DNA from: Setomelanomma holmii | Lineage: Eukaryota; Ascomycota; Dothideomycetes; Pleosporales; Phaeosphaeriaceae | DNA: 57,565 bases | Reading direction: 5' to 3' | NCBI GenBank assembly: GCA_010015745.1 | Contig: ML978314.1 | Coordinates: forward strand, 1 to 57,565 | Shown here: piece after piece, positions 34,423 to 46,318 of the stretch | Position numbering within the stretch: position 1 is the first letter of the stretch | Layout of the letters: the number at the start of each line of letters is the position of its first letter | Translations under genes and position numbers: made by a program | Notes under the pieces: model-generated | Seen by the model: the letters and a program-made list of their open reading frames with translations, nothing else | The model's database searches: none | Told to the model about the DNA's origin: nothing

Positions 34423-34840
34423 TGCGCTGTTGAGCAACGAAAACGGAAGATCAACGGCATTGAATGACACACGAAGAGCATTCGCAAATGGATAATGAGC
34501 GACCCAGGAAGATGTCGCAGCGGAGCAGAGCAGGGCCAACGCCCGCTTGGTTGGGGTTGATAAGGTCGAGCATTGTCGCGCTCAGAGTAGGGGAGCCTCA
34601 CTGCAAGGCGATTGGAGTCAGCGAATAAACAGAGATTACCCAAGTTAGATCACGACGGGTCATGTTTCAATGCATTCTTCGGCGCAAATCAGAGACCCAA
34701 GATGCACAACCATTTCACGTGAAACTCAATTAGTTCATATTGTCCGTTCATGAACAGATGCATATCAGCTATAAAGCCCCAGACATTGTTCAGTCCATTC
34801 CTCTATCCCCACCTAATTGTGTTTGCGCAGTGTAAGCCGT
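34423..34840. other. Convergent 3' flanks, no gene recognised
   Basis: This contains the 3' UTRs of the PP2A scaffold and glutaredoxin genes. Nothing else is recognised. Confidence 0.5.
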
Positions 34841-35262
34841 TTAGACAGCACCGGCATCCTTGAGCAACGACTTCAAGTTGCTCTTCTGCGCCTGCAGATC
34901 CGAGTTTCCACCAATATGTTTCTTGGCAATGAAGATGTTAGGCACGGTAGTCTGGCCCGTCAGCTCGCCGAGGGTAGATTGGATCGCAGACCCATCATCT
35001 GTCAACAATTGTCAGCATTAGCACTCATCCGTTTTCAACCCCTTCCAACACCAAGACCCAAGCTACACTGCTGTCGCAAGCGCACGAGTCTAGTGTAGAT
35101 GGATGCACGTACCAACTTGATCCAACTCAATGGCGTAAAACTTGGCCCCGCTATCGCTCAACAGCTGCTTTGCGGCGCGGCAGTATGGGCAGTAGGATTT
35201 GGAGAAGACGGCGACGGGGTTCTCGTCGATGATGGATTGGACCTTGGTCTTGGTGGCGGACA
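34841..35262 (-). CDS. Dithiol glutaredoxin
   Basis: A small glutathione-dependent thiol oxidoreductase of about 102 residues. Exon 1 encodes MSATKTKVQSIIDENPVAVF followed by the active site KSYCPYCRAAKQLL. An intron of about 140 nt (GTACGT..TGACAG) joins GTT G to AT GAT. Exon 2 has the cis-proline motif TTVPNIFIAKKHIGGNSDL, which also contributes to glutathione binding. The CPYC pair makes it a class I (Grx1/Grx2-like) enzyme. The ATG at 35262 lies in a good context (GCCACC). A pyrimidine-rich 5' leader upstream may contain a further intron ending at about 35342. The protein could be cytosolic; no ATG-linked mitochondrial presequence was found. Confidence 0.92.
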
Positions 35263-36037
35263 TGGTGGCGGGGGATGAGGCGCGCGTGAAGAGCGTGCGG
35301 AGGAAGGATATTTTGGCGGTTGGGGCTGGGAGCCGAGGTCTGTTTTGGAGGTGAGAAGGTGGATGTGTGGCTGTGTGCGTGTGGAGGGTGGTTGTGGGTA
35401 TGGTGGAGTGTTGTGAAGGTAGAGGGAGGGGTCGGTGGGGAGTATATACGTACTTGAAGTTGGTGATTTGTTGTGAAGGCGTAGATGTGTAATTTGAAAC
35501 GTGTCAAAGCCGAGACGAAGTGTAGTCGTGGATTTGGAATAAGGTTAGATAACTAAAGACTGTATGCGCGCCCCGCAGTCGCAATCGAGCGATGATGCAA
35601 TCGCTCGTGAAGACCCAATGCCTGTCATTAGCCCGTTTTAGCTATGCCTCGGACATAAGCCGGTGATTATGAAAGCCGACTGCGGCTGCAAAGCAGGGGT
35701 ATTGGGCGTCTTGATTGACGAATGCGCGCGGCTGATGCTCAAGGTCCAGACGGTTGTAAGGAGAAACATTGGTGCTGCAACGTTCCTTGAGCACGTAGAA
35801 GGCATATTGAAAGGATGAAACCATGCGTATGATGATAGGGGAAGAGGTCGGAGTGAGTTGAGTGTCTTCCGACAACGTTATCGCGGCTTCCGCGTGGTTC
35901 TACTCGGCATCACCTGTCCTGTTCGTCCGGACGCGACAACCGTTCGTGAAGCTATTTTCGCCCTCGCCCGGCACCAAACCATCTTCCTTCCACACCTCCA
36001 TCCTCCGCCTGGAATCACATCATATGCGCGCCTCACC
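35263..36037. other. Divergent promoter region of glutaredoxin and LMBR1 genes
   Basis: About 775 bp, with a repetitive CCACAC/CACACA-type pyrimidine and CA-rich stretch at 35330-35450 on the minus strand that is likely the glutaredoxin 5' leader. An in-frame extension of the LMBR1 frame reaches 35858 but its residues do not look like protein. Confidence 0.5.
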
Positions 36038-38113
36038 ATGACATCCACGTCCGCCGGCTCGAGCGCCTTCTTCGTCCTGTCCCTGCTCTCGATATGCGGT
36101 CTCGTGTTATTGCTCCTGCGATACTACCTCCCACTCCGCACCACGCCGGCATACGTTACCGTACCCGTGTTCCTCGCAATCGCATTACCTGCTAGCATCG
36201 TTGTGCTACTTCCCATCGACCTCGCGAGTAGCGCCGGCACAGATACCGAAGGTGCAAGGGGAATATGGCTTTCCGACACGGTCGTGTACAAGTCATGGCG
36301 CATCATATACTGGCTCACGTTTGCGCTGACGTGGGCGATTCTGCCTATGTTGGGCGAGTACTGCGATAGCGGGTACAGGGAGCCCAAGGCACGCGTGATG
36401 TACGCTGTCAGGAGTCTGGGGCGGTACTGGGCCATGGTGCTGGGCGCCAGTGTTGTTGGGTCGATATATTTGATCTGGTATAATGGGCTGCATCTGGATA
36501 CGTTCAAGAGCTTGGTCATGGCGCTGGCGTATACGTGGGGCTTGATACTGGGTATCTACCTCATGGGACATGGGCTAGTGGCGTTTCCGAGGAGTTTGTT
36601 TCGGTATGCGAATGTTAGTGAGAGGTTGAAGAGAATACAGAGCCAGGCGCCGAAAACGCATGAGAGATTGACCGAGGCGTTGGAGAAGTTGGATGGGTAC
36701 GAATACCAGGTTGTGCAGTTGAAGCAGAGGAAGACTGGCATCACGAGAGAGTTTCAAGAGTGGATTGATGAAATGGCGGAGAAAGGAAGTCTGCCGGAGA
36801 ACAGAGCTGGTGTTGTGAGGAGTATGGGTACGACAACGACGATACCACCCATTATCACGGAGAGATACCTCGCAGACCTTGCGAGAAAGCTCAAGAGAGC
36901 ACGACATGCGAAATTACGTTTCGAGAACGAGTGGGATCATGTTGTTCACAAAGCAGTGCGCACACAAGCAATTCTCGATTCAAAAGGCAGCCAACGCCTC
37001 GATTTCAAGACCTCGCCCTACCTCTTGTCACATGGCTTCCTCGACCGCATCCAAATACTCACACCATACACACGACATCATCTTCACGTCCACATCATTC
37101 CGGCCCTGACATATACCACATGGGCCATCACCATCCTCGCATCCACCGCCATTGTCTGGTCCGAGTGTGTCCGCGAGGCTCAAGACTTTGGCGGCCCAAA
37201 GCTTTCCCTCATCGGCTGGACAGTCGTGCACCGACACGCTTCAGCACGGAGTCAAATCGGCTTCGGCAGCCAACTGACAGCAGCAGCATGGCTGTGCTAC
37301 ATGTGTATATGCGCCTTCTACAGCCTGACCGAGGTCAAAATCTGGGGAAATCGAGCGCTTGTTCGACGCAACACATACCAAGAAAGCGCAACCTGGTACG
37401 GCCTACAAGTCGCAAAACTCACCGTCCCACTATCGTACAACTTCCTAACCATGACGGACCGCAACATCTGGAAAGAAACCCAATTCCACCGCTTCCTAGG
37501 CAAACTCATCGATCTGTCACCACTCGGCAAAGGTTTCTCGTCGTTCTTCCCCATCTTCATCCTAGTCCCGGTTATGGCGACGGCCTTTGGTCTGTACGGC
37601 AAGATCAAAAACATCTGCGGCTTTGGCGATCTTCTCGAAGACGATGCCGAAGACGGCCAAGGCGCATACGCAGGAACAGGATCATGGCGCGAAGGCCGTG
37701 CCCTCATTGAACGAGAGTTACAAGGCACTCAGGGAAACTCGCTAGGCCTTGGTCAGAGGACGAATACTAGTCCGCCGAATGAGCGGTACATGGACACTCC
37801 TGCCCCGTCCTCGGCTGCTGCGCCACTTATCGCTGGCGAACTGAGTGCGTCAAGATCGCGGGTGGAAAGGAGAAGACATGTGCCGCATGAAGATGAGGAG
37901 GCGGATACGGGATTTTTCGATACGTTTGCGACGAGGTGGAAGAATACGTTGGAGACGAAGGATTTTAGCTTCAAGAGGCCGCAGTGGTTGGGCGGGGATG
38001 ATGAGGTTGAGGCGGGGACGAGTCGAAGAGGGGCCGATCGAAGTGAGGAGCGGAGTAATGGCTTTTTGGGATTGTTTGGGGGAAGGGGAGATGAGGGGCG
38101 AGTGAGACTGTGA
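36038..38113 (+). CDS. LMBR1 domain-containing membrane protein
   Basis: A 691-residue intronless membrane protein of the LMBR1/LMBRD2 family (fungal members annotated as LMBR1 domain protein 2 homologues). The start at 36038 (MTSTSAGSSAFFVL) follows a CACC context. Two helices open the protein (SLLSICGLVLLLLRYYLPL, VPVFLAIALPASIVVLLPID). More follow at YWLTFALTWAILPMLGEY and LGRYWAMVLGASVVGSIYLI, then a coiled coil (VSERLKRIQSQAPKTHERLT) and the signature region KLTVPLSYNFLTM with RFLGKLIDLSPLGKGFSSFF. The C-terminal 170 residues are acidic and disordered. Human LMBRD2 is linked to GPCR signalling; the fungal role is unknown. No lesion is seen. Confidence 0.9.
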   Translation: MTSTSAGSSAFFVLSLLSICGLVLLLLRYYLPLRTTPAYVTVPVFLAIALPASIVVLLPIDLASSAGTDTEGARGIWLSDTVVYKSWRIIYWLTFALTWAILPMLGEYCDSGYREPKARVMYAVRSLGRYWAMVLGASVVGSIYLIWYNGLHLDTFKSLVMALAYTWGLILGIYLMGHGLVAFPRSLFRYANVSERLKRIQSQAPKTHERLTEALEKLDGYEYQVVQLKQRKTGITREFQEWIDEMAEKGSLPENRAGVVRSMGTTTTIPPIITERYLADLARKLKRARHAKLRFENEWDHVVHKAVRTQAILDSKGSQRLDFKTSPYLLSHGFLDRIQILTPYTRHHLHVHIIPALTYTTWAITILASTAIVWSECVREAQDFGGPKLSLIGWTVVHRHASARSQIGFGSQLTAAAWLCYMCICAFYSLTEVKIWGNRALVRRNTYQESATWYGLQVAKLTVPLSYNFLTMTDRNIWKETQFHRFLGKLIDLSPLGKGFSSFFPIFILVPVMATAFGLYGKIKNICGFGDLLEDDAEDGQGAYAGTGSWREGRALIERELQGTQGNSLGLGQRTNTSPPNERYMDTPAPSSAAAPLIAGELSASRSRVERRRHVPHEDEEADTGFFDTFATRWKNTLETKDFSFKRPQWLGGDDEVEAGTSRRGADRSEERSNGFLGLFGGRGDEGRVRL

Positions 38114-40014
38114 TGATACAATGTAGACGGGACGGGGCTGGGCCAATGGAATTGCATTGGAAGGAGTCTTTTTGGTGTATTGATATACATTCTCGCATCA
38201 GCGCGTGGTAGACTTCTAGTAGACTGGTTATAATATCGACTCCTTCATACACGACAAGAGATGCAATGCCCCTATGAGCTGGTGTACTAGACAGTAGCCT
38301 CTAATGGTCAAAGCGTCCTACGCCAGCTTTCGCAGCTCACCATCATTGACTATGATGACCGTAAGATGGCTAGCGCCACACAAGGCTCCACGCATCGGCG
38401 GGCAAAGCCCCAGCATAAGCGGTAGTAGAGACGACCAGGTTGTCGTCTGTTGTGGTAAGCGCTCACGTAAGGCAAGCGTGCTGCTTCCTTTTTGCATACT
38501 CTGATGTCGACCTCGGGAGTTCAAATCGATATCACGGCTATGTTAAGCAAGATCTACATACCGCTATGTAGATGGTTGTTGTCACCAGTGGTTCTATTAG
38601 CGGACCAATCAGGTCATGTGGAACTGCAATATCTTCGAACGCATAGAAGGAACGACAACAACTACTCCCGCGACAACAACAACCTACATTGCGTTATGCA
38701 TCCTGCAGTTTTTCATCCAGCCGTCAACAATGACAGCTATTGTTATCTAACGCAATATAGCACTCTACTAATGCAGTCATCCACCACAGTCCTTCAGCGG
38801 AGCGCGATACAGTAGGCCCTAGGCTATTTGTCCACAACGAACACGTCACATCTTCACATTTCCTGCTCATTCTGCTCATTCTGCTCATTGATCGAAGTGG
38901 ATGCCACCCGTTCGATGGTTCGTCTTCCTTTTGCGGGCGCCGATCGTTGCACGATTCTTTCAAGGGCCCGGGTGTTTGTGCGGACCGTTCGTGATTGAGA
39001 CAGCGAACCCGGCCTGTCATCTTGTGAGTTTCACGACGACGATGACTTCCCAAGACCCTGGATTTTGATTCGACGGGCCGCACCACCCCTTGAGGTCGAT
39101 CAGCGCTATTGCAGATGCTCGATCTGCATACTCTGGGCTGCAGGTGAGAATGCACAAACGCGGCACAGTCGTCAGTTTGAGGCTTCCCGCTTTCTTACAT
39201 CGTCACCGAGGTAGATTCGCGTATATGGCTTGGCTAAACTCAGACCCTGGCCCCCACCCTCCAGTTCGGGTACTGTCCAGATGCCTTAATCATGCGCACG
39301 ACATAGGGTGCATCTCCGCACAGTTCAACGTTCTATATCAGAGCCTTTTCAACGCTTGATAGCTGGCTGAACCAACCAATCTGCGCCGGATAAATCGTGT
39401 ACTGGATAGTAAGACTCCGCCCGATTGCACGGCCCAATCTGGTTGAGCCAAGCAAATTCACACCCTTCGTTTACACATCCTACACAAAGGCTAGCGCTAA
39501 GCAAGGGGTCATTCATGACAGTATATACGACCACCTATTGATTGTAGTCGCCCGCTTCAATGACGTATCATGGTGAACCTACCAGCGTTGAGATCCTGCC
39601 AAAGCTTCTTCCAGGGTTGAACCGACCAGCCGTATCCTGTTCCCCTAGACCCGCCTCCAAGCTACCAAGAACCCGGATGCAGGGCTCCCCGATCCTGGCG
39701 CCTATGGTCCATCATGTAGTCCGCAGTAAGCCGCCTCGATCAGAAGAGGAGCGGTCCGGTGGGTACGATCGATCAGGCCCAATCGCGGGGATATCTGGAC
39801 GGGTATGGTGTTCACAACGTTGAAAGGAAAACGCCACCGACGATGGCTACGCTGCTAGAGAGTGACTGGATTAGGATCCCGTGTCTCGCAGAACTCGAAG
39901 AGTCTCAATATTCATAAATCGAGTGGGCTGACAGCACCTACATCGTGCATTTCCTAAAAAGGCCGCCCACTCAGCTTTTCTAGTGTTCTCCACTCTGAGC
40001 TCTTCCTCGACACC
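38114..40014. other. Gene-free stretch with LTR-like and simple-sequence remnants
   Basis: About 1.9 kb. It contains the LTR-like segment listed at 38541 and an ATTCTGCTC triplication at about 38868-38890. Open frames such as 39090-39359 show no domain and overlap frames on the other strand. Confidence 0.45.
38541..38729 (+). mobile_element. Possible solo LTR, weak
   Basis: The segment begins TGTTAAGCAAG, ends CCGTCAACA, and is rich in ACAACAAC like copia LTRs. It contains a perfect 9-bp hairpin (ATCTACATA-ccgc-TATGTAGAT). The flanking 5-mers (GGCTA and ATGAC) do not match, so no target duplication supports the ends. Confidence 0.25.
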
Positions 40015-43000
40015 ATGGATGGGCAAGTTTGTTTCAGTAACATGTCCAATCTCTCGGCGGAAGTTTAAAAAACGCTCTTTTGGTTCGGCAGCGGCGCAAA
40101 GACCCCGGTCCCTCATGGCACCATCCATGAAGCTTTCGAGAGCATCGTCGATACCCATGCTGGAATCATGGCCGCCGTACACGGCCAAAGAAAGATAACA
40201 TACCACCAGCTAGATCTCGCTTCCAATCGTCTTGCACATTATCTCATTAGCTCTGGGCTTCGTCCAAGGGAACGAGTATGTTTGGTGGTGCAGAGGTCTT
40301 TAGAGATGCTCATAGGCTTGATGGCTATCTTGAAAGCCGATTGTCAATATGTACCGATTGACGATGGAGTTGCCTCAAACGAGGCCTTGCGACATATCTT
40401 CGAGGATGCAGAAGCACGATTCATCTTGTGTCTTCCATCTTTTTGGGATAGAGTGAAAAGATTTGCGGGTCAGGACACCATTGTCCTTGTCTGGAGACCG
40501 GAGGATTTTACCCACCCACTAGACCTAACATCAAAGTGTCTTCTAAGGATAGGGTATACGCTATGTATACATCAGGGTGGGTCTTTCGCTGCTCTTCTTG
40601 GCTCGATGTTCTAATCACATCTCTAGGGAGTACTGGTGTTCCGAAAGGTGTGGATGTCAAGCATGGCACAATGGCGAACGCTCCTCTACAAGAACCCGGA
40701 AGACTGCGAATGACTGTCTGCTCAAAGGTTGCACAAGTCTTGAGTGTCTCATTCGCCATGGGTGTGTCTCTCACAATCACCAGTACCAGCTCATGACTAA
40801 GACAACGTAGGCGCGTGGAAGATGCTTGGTCCTTTGATCAATGGAGCCACCCTCTACCTTCGAGGGTCCGATTGGAATGCGACATTGGAACAGGTCGGTT
40901 CTGAGTCTCTTCTTCAAGCGACGCAGCAAGATTGACGAACTCTCCAGGTCGATACGTTGATCTACACACCCTCCATCATCGTCATATATACACAGAGAAA
41001 CTTCACAAATATTCGCACGGTCGCTGTGGCAGGAGAAGCATGCCCGCAAGCGTGAGTAACATTTCGAGGTTGTTCTGGGAAGCGCGCTAATCTCGCTTAT
41101 AGGCTCGCCGACGATTGGGCTCAAGGCAGGCGTTTTCACAACTTGCTTGGTGCAACCGAAACCTTTTTGTTCTCAGCACATACACACAACCCGGGCGAAC
41201 CTCTGTCGATCGGACGGCCACTACCCAATACTACTTGTTATATCCTGGACGAGATTGGTGAGCCTGTGCCTACCGGCCAGAAGGGAACGCTGTGGGTCGG
41301 TGGTGCAGGTGTCGCTAAAGGGTATATCAATTTGCCCCTCACAACCAACGAGAAATTCGAGCCTGACAGGTTCGCTAATGATGGGTCAGTTCTATATCGC
41401 CCACTCACTAACAAGACTGACCACTATGTAGGTCCGTGATGTACAACTTTGGCAACTTCGTCTGCTGGCGGGCAGATGGCTCTTTGGATTCCTTCGGAAG
41501 AATGGACGACCAAGTCAAGATTAAGGTATGCTCAGTCTTTTCGACCATCAATATAGATGACTCACCGCTTTAGGGTTTCCGTGTCGAACTCGATGGCGTA
41601 ACCGCTGTTCTTGAGGTAAGCAAGACGTCGCAACGTCGCTGTCTACTTGTTAACAATTGCAGAACTTTGCTAGCATCACCAAGGATGCCTCGCAAGATGT
41701 CGATTTCCGAAAGGGACCTGAGATCCCATCCTGGCCTGCTTTGCAAGATATCGACCTCGAGCAAGGATCTGAAAAGAGCTCTCGGGTAGCTTCGCAAGAT
41801 GTCGACCACGAAAAGGGATTCGAGATTCCGTCTCTGCCCTTTGAAGCGTCCTCTCGAAATACCGAAGAGCTTGGCAGATCGAGCAGTCTGCCGGAAGTGA
41901 AGGGTCCGCCTGTCCTGGCTTGGCTGCGTCATCGTGTCTTTATCGTATATCGCTGGCTCCTCTTTTCGATTGTGTACGCGAACATTGGAGTCGCGTGCTG
42001 GCTCTTGCACCGGGACATTAGACACAACAAGTACCCACTTTCATCCGCCGCGACCGTGACTGCGGCAAACCTCTGTGCTGCAATCTTGATACGCTCAGAA
42101 CCGATCATCAATCTTCTGTTTACCATTCTCTCTTCCCTGTCTACCTCGGCCCCACTAGGCATTCGGCGGATGTGTGCAAACGTCTACCACATAGGTGGTA
42201 TACATGTAGGATGTGCTGTCTCTGCAGTCATCTGGTTCATTATCTTCACCGTTGATGCTAGGCTCGAGCTCGCGAAAGATGCCGATGTGCGAGCAGTCTC
42301 GTTGGCCTCTGTGATACTGTCGTACATCTTACCGTACTGCTGCTTACAATGGCTTTGCTGTCTGTACCAGCCCTTCGTTTCAGATACCATGATGTGTGGG
42401 AAAGCCTACATCGCTTTGGTGGATGGACGATTCTCATCCTCTATTGGGTACGCGTCGGCATATCAACTAAAGACCTTAGCCGTGTTTCAAAGCTGTGGAC
42501 CACGAAGGCCTTTCTGTGGAACCCTTCAGCTTGGCTTGTTGCGGTTGCTACTATCGCAATCGTTTCCCCATGGCTATTCCTCCGACACGTACCTGTCCGG
42601 TCAGAGGTGCTCTCCTCACACGCTGTCCGACTACACTTCGATGACTCAGCCACTCCAGGCAAGGGCGTCCGTCTTGCCCAGCACCCACTTGGCGTTTGGC
42701 GTTGGCACGGCTTCGCCACGTTCATCGATACGGATAGCAACAATCCCAGCCGTCAAGACAAAGGATACTCAGTCATAGTCAGTCGAGCTGGAGATTTCAC
42801 TGGACGCATCATTGATACCGCGCCAACCCATATCTGGAGACGAGGCATACCCACATGTGGTTTCTTGCGCATCGCAACACTTTTCAAGAGCGTTGTCGTG
42901 GTGGCTACGGGCTCTGGTATAGGTCCATGTCTTTCCATTTTCCCATACGAGCAAATCGCCATGCGGATCCTGTGGACAGCGCCCAATCACGAAAAGACAT

Positions 43001-43227
43001 TTGGCTGGCCCACTGTCGAGGAGGTCTACAGGAGAGACCCGAATGCTGTCATCTACAATACTAGAGAGTCGGGCAAGCCTGACATGAATCTTTCGACTTA
43101 TAGATTGTACAAGGAGAATGGCGCTGAGGCCGTACTAGTAATCAGCAATAAGAGGTTCACAACGGAGATCGTGTATGACCTTCGATGTAAGGGGATTCCG
43201 GCATATGGAGCTTTGTTCGATTCATAG
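40015..43227 (+). pseudogene. TmpL-like AMP-binding/ferric-reductase-type membrane protein
   Basis: TmpL of Alternaria and Aspergillus joins an adenylation domain, transmembrane helices and a ferric-reductase-like FAD/NAD domain, and controls redox balance. All three parts are visible. Adenylation part: YTSGSTGVPKGVDVKHGTM, VAGEACPQALADDW, LLGATETFLF, LWVGGAGVAKGYINLP, FGRMDDQVKIKGFRVELDG. Membrane part: about 41930-42450, e.g. NVYHIGGIHVGCAVSAVIWF. Reductase part: VSRAGDFTGRI, VVVVATGSGIGPCLSIFPYE, ILWTAPNHEKTFGW and the end GIPAYGALFDS. Seven introns splice cleanly. The start is MDGQVCFSNMSNLSAEV. Lesions are a TAA at 40066-40068 (CAA to TAA fits), a frame change at about 40520-40535 just before VSSKDRVYAMYTSG, and a one-base loss at about 42335-42345 before MALLSVPALRFRYHDVW. 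The linker carries an imperfect triplicate unit. The family is clear, and the gene is broken. Confidence 0.85.
41680..41830 (+). repeat. In-gene imperfect tandem repeat (about 54-57 bp, three units)
   Basis: Three successive units encode variants of SQDVDFRKGPEIPS / LQDIDLEQGSEKSS / SQDVDHEKGFEIPS, between the adenylation domain and the first membrane helix of the TmpL-like gene. The units keep frame with each other, so the repeat arose while the gene was coding. Confidence 0.75.
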
Positions 43228-44725
43228 GCACTGTGAGAATGGAAAAGTCGGATTACGAGATGTGCAAAATGTCATGCGCCGCCCGCGTCAAATTCCTTCG
43301 CAGAAACACACGGGTTTTACAGTCCCGTACAGCCCCACTGACTTCTGTCTTGAGAAATTGTCTATCACAAAATATTCTGAAGATATTTGGCCTTCGGTAA
43401 TGGTTTTCGACGTAAGACTACTGTCGAAGAAGCGACATGTGAGCGTCATTGACACGGGCCCGTCGTTCATTATCGCTCCGCAAATATCACCGCATACACC
43501 CTTCGTCTCGAGGTCCTTCTCTACCAAGTGCTGTGCTTCCAACTTGAGGACATTGTGGGAACTAAGTACTGTCAGCATGGACTCCGCGTGTCAAATCGTT
43601 TAGGAACTCACACGGGATCGCTATTGCAAGCAAACACGCATACCTCCCAACTGATCTCCTATCCTCGTTTGCAGTCAACATCGGCGCAAACCTGGGTGGC
43701 GTAAAAGCCAATTAGCTCCTTAAGCAGTGGTTAGCTCTCCAAAGACTCCATGTCTTATCGTTAAAGTGGAGCGGAGGCGAGAAGCATGAGTATAGCAGCA
43801 GTTAGAGCAACGCAGAGCATCACGTCGACTTGTGCGGTGGTGACTGAGTGATCGAGCAACCCAACAAAATAGCTTAAGCGGAGATACGTAGACTTTGATC
43901 TTGAATTGAAGCAGCTAAAATACAAAGCTATCTTCTTGGAGACTATGACGTCGAACGAGCATGTAATTTGGTACCACCGGTGGTAATGTCTTCCAGTAGG
44001 CTACAGCCTATGGGACGGGTGCAGCGGATCGTGGTACATTAAATGTGTTGTCCTTTGGTAAGCGGTGAACCATTAGCAATTCCTTTTAGCGTCCTGTACT
44101 CATCCTCGTTTTGCACTCAAGCCACACAGAATGTAGCAAGAGACTCACTACATGGGTGATTGGAGCATTCAAAGTTCTTCTGCGTGTCGAACCGGAGAGG
44201 TTGGGTAGCAAACTCAATCTTTGAAGTACAGTACCTGGGTGATTCACGAGCGACGCGAGTCGACCATCCGAGCAGGCACCGCCATGCGGATGAGCTTCGG
44301 ACTATATCGCTGGGACACGTGATTGGCGGAACGGTGGGTACCAGCGCCACGCAGCGCCTAACCCAGCAGCGCGGTGTACCCAGGGTACGGGAGGTGACAA
44401 CACCAACCACGCGTGGAGAAGACAGGAAGATAGCATATTGTTGAATATTGCTTCGTAGATTTAGGCACAGCCCACTCGGTCAACACGGAATCGCACAAGT
44501 GAGACAACGTGCTGTTGCAACAGTATGCAACATCTGAAGAACAGCCGAGCATGGTATTTGCGGACGCGTTGCTGTTCCTTTTTGTGAGAAGAGGATATGT
44601 GCAGTGACTGTGGACCATGCAAGTCGCCCTTCTACATACCACGCTTCCGAATTTTAGCTCGAAGCTGCGTAGGCAATCCCGATCTCCTAAGACTTTTCTT
44701 TACAGCAACGTCCGTGAAGTGTCGC
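43228..44725. other. Gene-free stretch, no gene recognised
   Basis: About 1.5 kb between the TmpL-like and kinase pseudogenes. It holds a perfect 12-bp palindrome ACCACCGGTGGT at about 43973-43984 and a small stem TAGGCT-ac-AGCCTA shortly after. Open frames are short. Confidence 0.45.
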
Positions 44726-45029
44726 CTACACCGTTCGAAAGAGCGTCTGGTTGTAATGACCAAATCTCATCTCGCCCTGACCATGTCTGATTCTGGGGCT
44801 CCGATTGGTGGGAGAAGCCTCCCCGTGATCATGACTTCTGTCAAGCTGGTATGATGTTTCCTGCTGTTGCCGTCTTGTTTGGCTCGCTTGTAGACCATAC
44901 TGGCTGCCTGCCATGGTCTCACCACGTCGTATGGTAGGTTGTACCACTCGAGGGGTTTCAATCTCGAGACTCATGCGTCGATGACTAATATCCTCAATTC
45001 CGACACTCGTACGCCGAAATCTTGCGTTC

Positions 45030-45125
45030 TCGTTCCCTTGGGCTATGGGTCGAGCTAGTTCCTGTGGCTGTCTTTCATGCTCATTCCTTAGGGTCATGGG
45101 TCGAGATAGTTCCTGTGGCTGATCT
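45030..45125 (-). repeat. Tandem duplication of about 48 bp in the kinase tail
   Basis: Two adjacent, in-frame copies begin CAGCCACAGGAACTA and encode PQELSRPMTLRNEHE and PQELARPIAQGNEN. A few substitutions separate them. Confidence 0.7.
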
Positions 45126-45180
45126 GATCATCGAGTATCTAGTATCGTCTCATCCGTACCGATGACGTATGAGTAGTATT

Positions 45181-45221
45181 GTGGTTTCCGAAATACCGAG
45201 CGCACCCCAAGAGCGGTTAGC
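45181..45221 (+). repeat. Left terminal inverted repeat of the transposon
   Basis: It begins GTGGTTTCCGAAATACCGAG and ends CGGTTAGC. It is paired with 48374-48414 with roughly seven differences, located 163 bp before the transposase start. Confidence 0.85.
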
Positions 45222-45383
45222 TCTACCTCGCGAACATTAACTCCTATTGTAATTTGTTGGCAAACCAATGCAACTACGGTTTTCTTGCCGCCACAACGTC
45301 TTTGAGGCTTCCCTGCTGCGATCGTCTATACTAATCGATTTCTTAGTGTTGTAGTTTTTACAGTCGTTCTAACCACCCTCGCG

Positions 45384-46318
45384 ATGAGCGGCCACCGCCT
45401 ACAGCCTACCGTTTTACAGGCCGTCCTTGACCGAATTGCTGCTGGCGACAACAACTCCGCCATCTATAGAGCTACTGGGGTTACTCGCAACTGCGTAGCA
45501 GAGCTGAGGTTGAGCTTAGAGTACTGGGGCGTACCATATCCGCCACGCTGCGTATGCCTTGGGCGGCCATCTACGCTGCGGCAAGCTCAGCGCAAAGGCC
45601 TGCAGGCATACCTTGAGGGCTATCCAGGCGCATACATCGATGAGATGAGGGACTTCTTGTACGACAAGCACGACGTTAGAATTAGTACTACAAGCATGTA
45701 CCGGGTGCTAGAGCAGATGAGATGGTCCCGCAAGCTTGCAACGAAGCGGGCAAAGGAGCAAAGTGAGCCACTCCGCCGCCTCTATCTTGCCAGGATGGCG
45801 CAACACTACAAGGCGGAGCAGATCGTTGCGTTAGATGAGAGCGGTTGCAATGAGCGTACGGGCGACCGCAGGTATGGCTGGTCTCCAGTTGGGCAGCCGG
45901 TAGAGTTATCGTATAGCTTCAGGCGATCAGAACGGTGGTCGCTGCTGCCAGCCATGACGGTAGATGGCTACATGAGCTTTACGATCTTTCAAGGCGCGAT
46001 TACAGCTGAGATCCTAGAGGATTTCTTGGAGTTTCAAGTGCTGCCGTTCTGCAATCCTCACCTAGGGTCAGCCTCAGTAGTCGTGCTTGATAACGCCTCC
46101 ATCCATCGATCAGAGCGCGTACGGGAGCTTTGCCAAAGGGCTGGAGTACTCCTCGAGTATCTGCCGCCGTACTCACCAGATTCAGCCCTATTGAGAAGAG
46201 CTTCAAGCAGCTCAAGGGGTGGATGAAAAGGAACTCAACTCAAGCAGAGAACTTCATTGACTTTGGGGTCTTTCTGGAGTATGCAGCGCAGTGAGTGTGC
46301 TGTAATATTGACTGCAGA
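45384..46318 (+). pseudogene. DD34E (IS630/Tc1/mariner) transposase, frameshifted near the last catalytic residue
   Basis: From the ATG at 45384 (MSGHRLQPTVLQAVLDRIAA) the protein has a helix-turn-helix region (NSAIYRATGVTRNCV), then the DDE core: D151 in IVALDESGCNERTGD, D236 in SVVVLDNASIHRSERV, and YLPPYSPD. At about 46180-46186 one T is missing from the expected GATTTC, after which the original frame continues as PIEKSFKQLKGW and runs to LEYAAQ and a TGA near 46294. The third acidic residue (E in PIEK) is 34 residues after D236, giving DD34E. Without the single-base loss the protein would be about 300 residues, so the element was probably active until recently. No other lesion is seen. 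Confidence 0.85.

Noticed and set aside
35262..35507. Mitochondrial presequence on the glutaredoxin
   Set aside because: A basic-looking upstream frame (SFLRTLFTRASS) exists but no in-frame ATG opens it without an unsupported intron.
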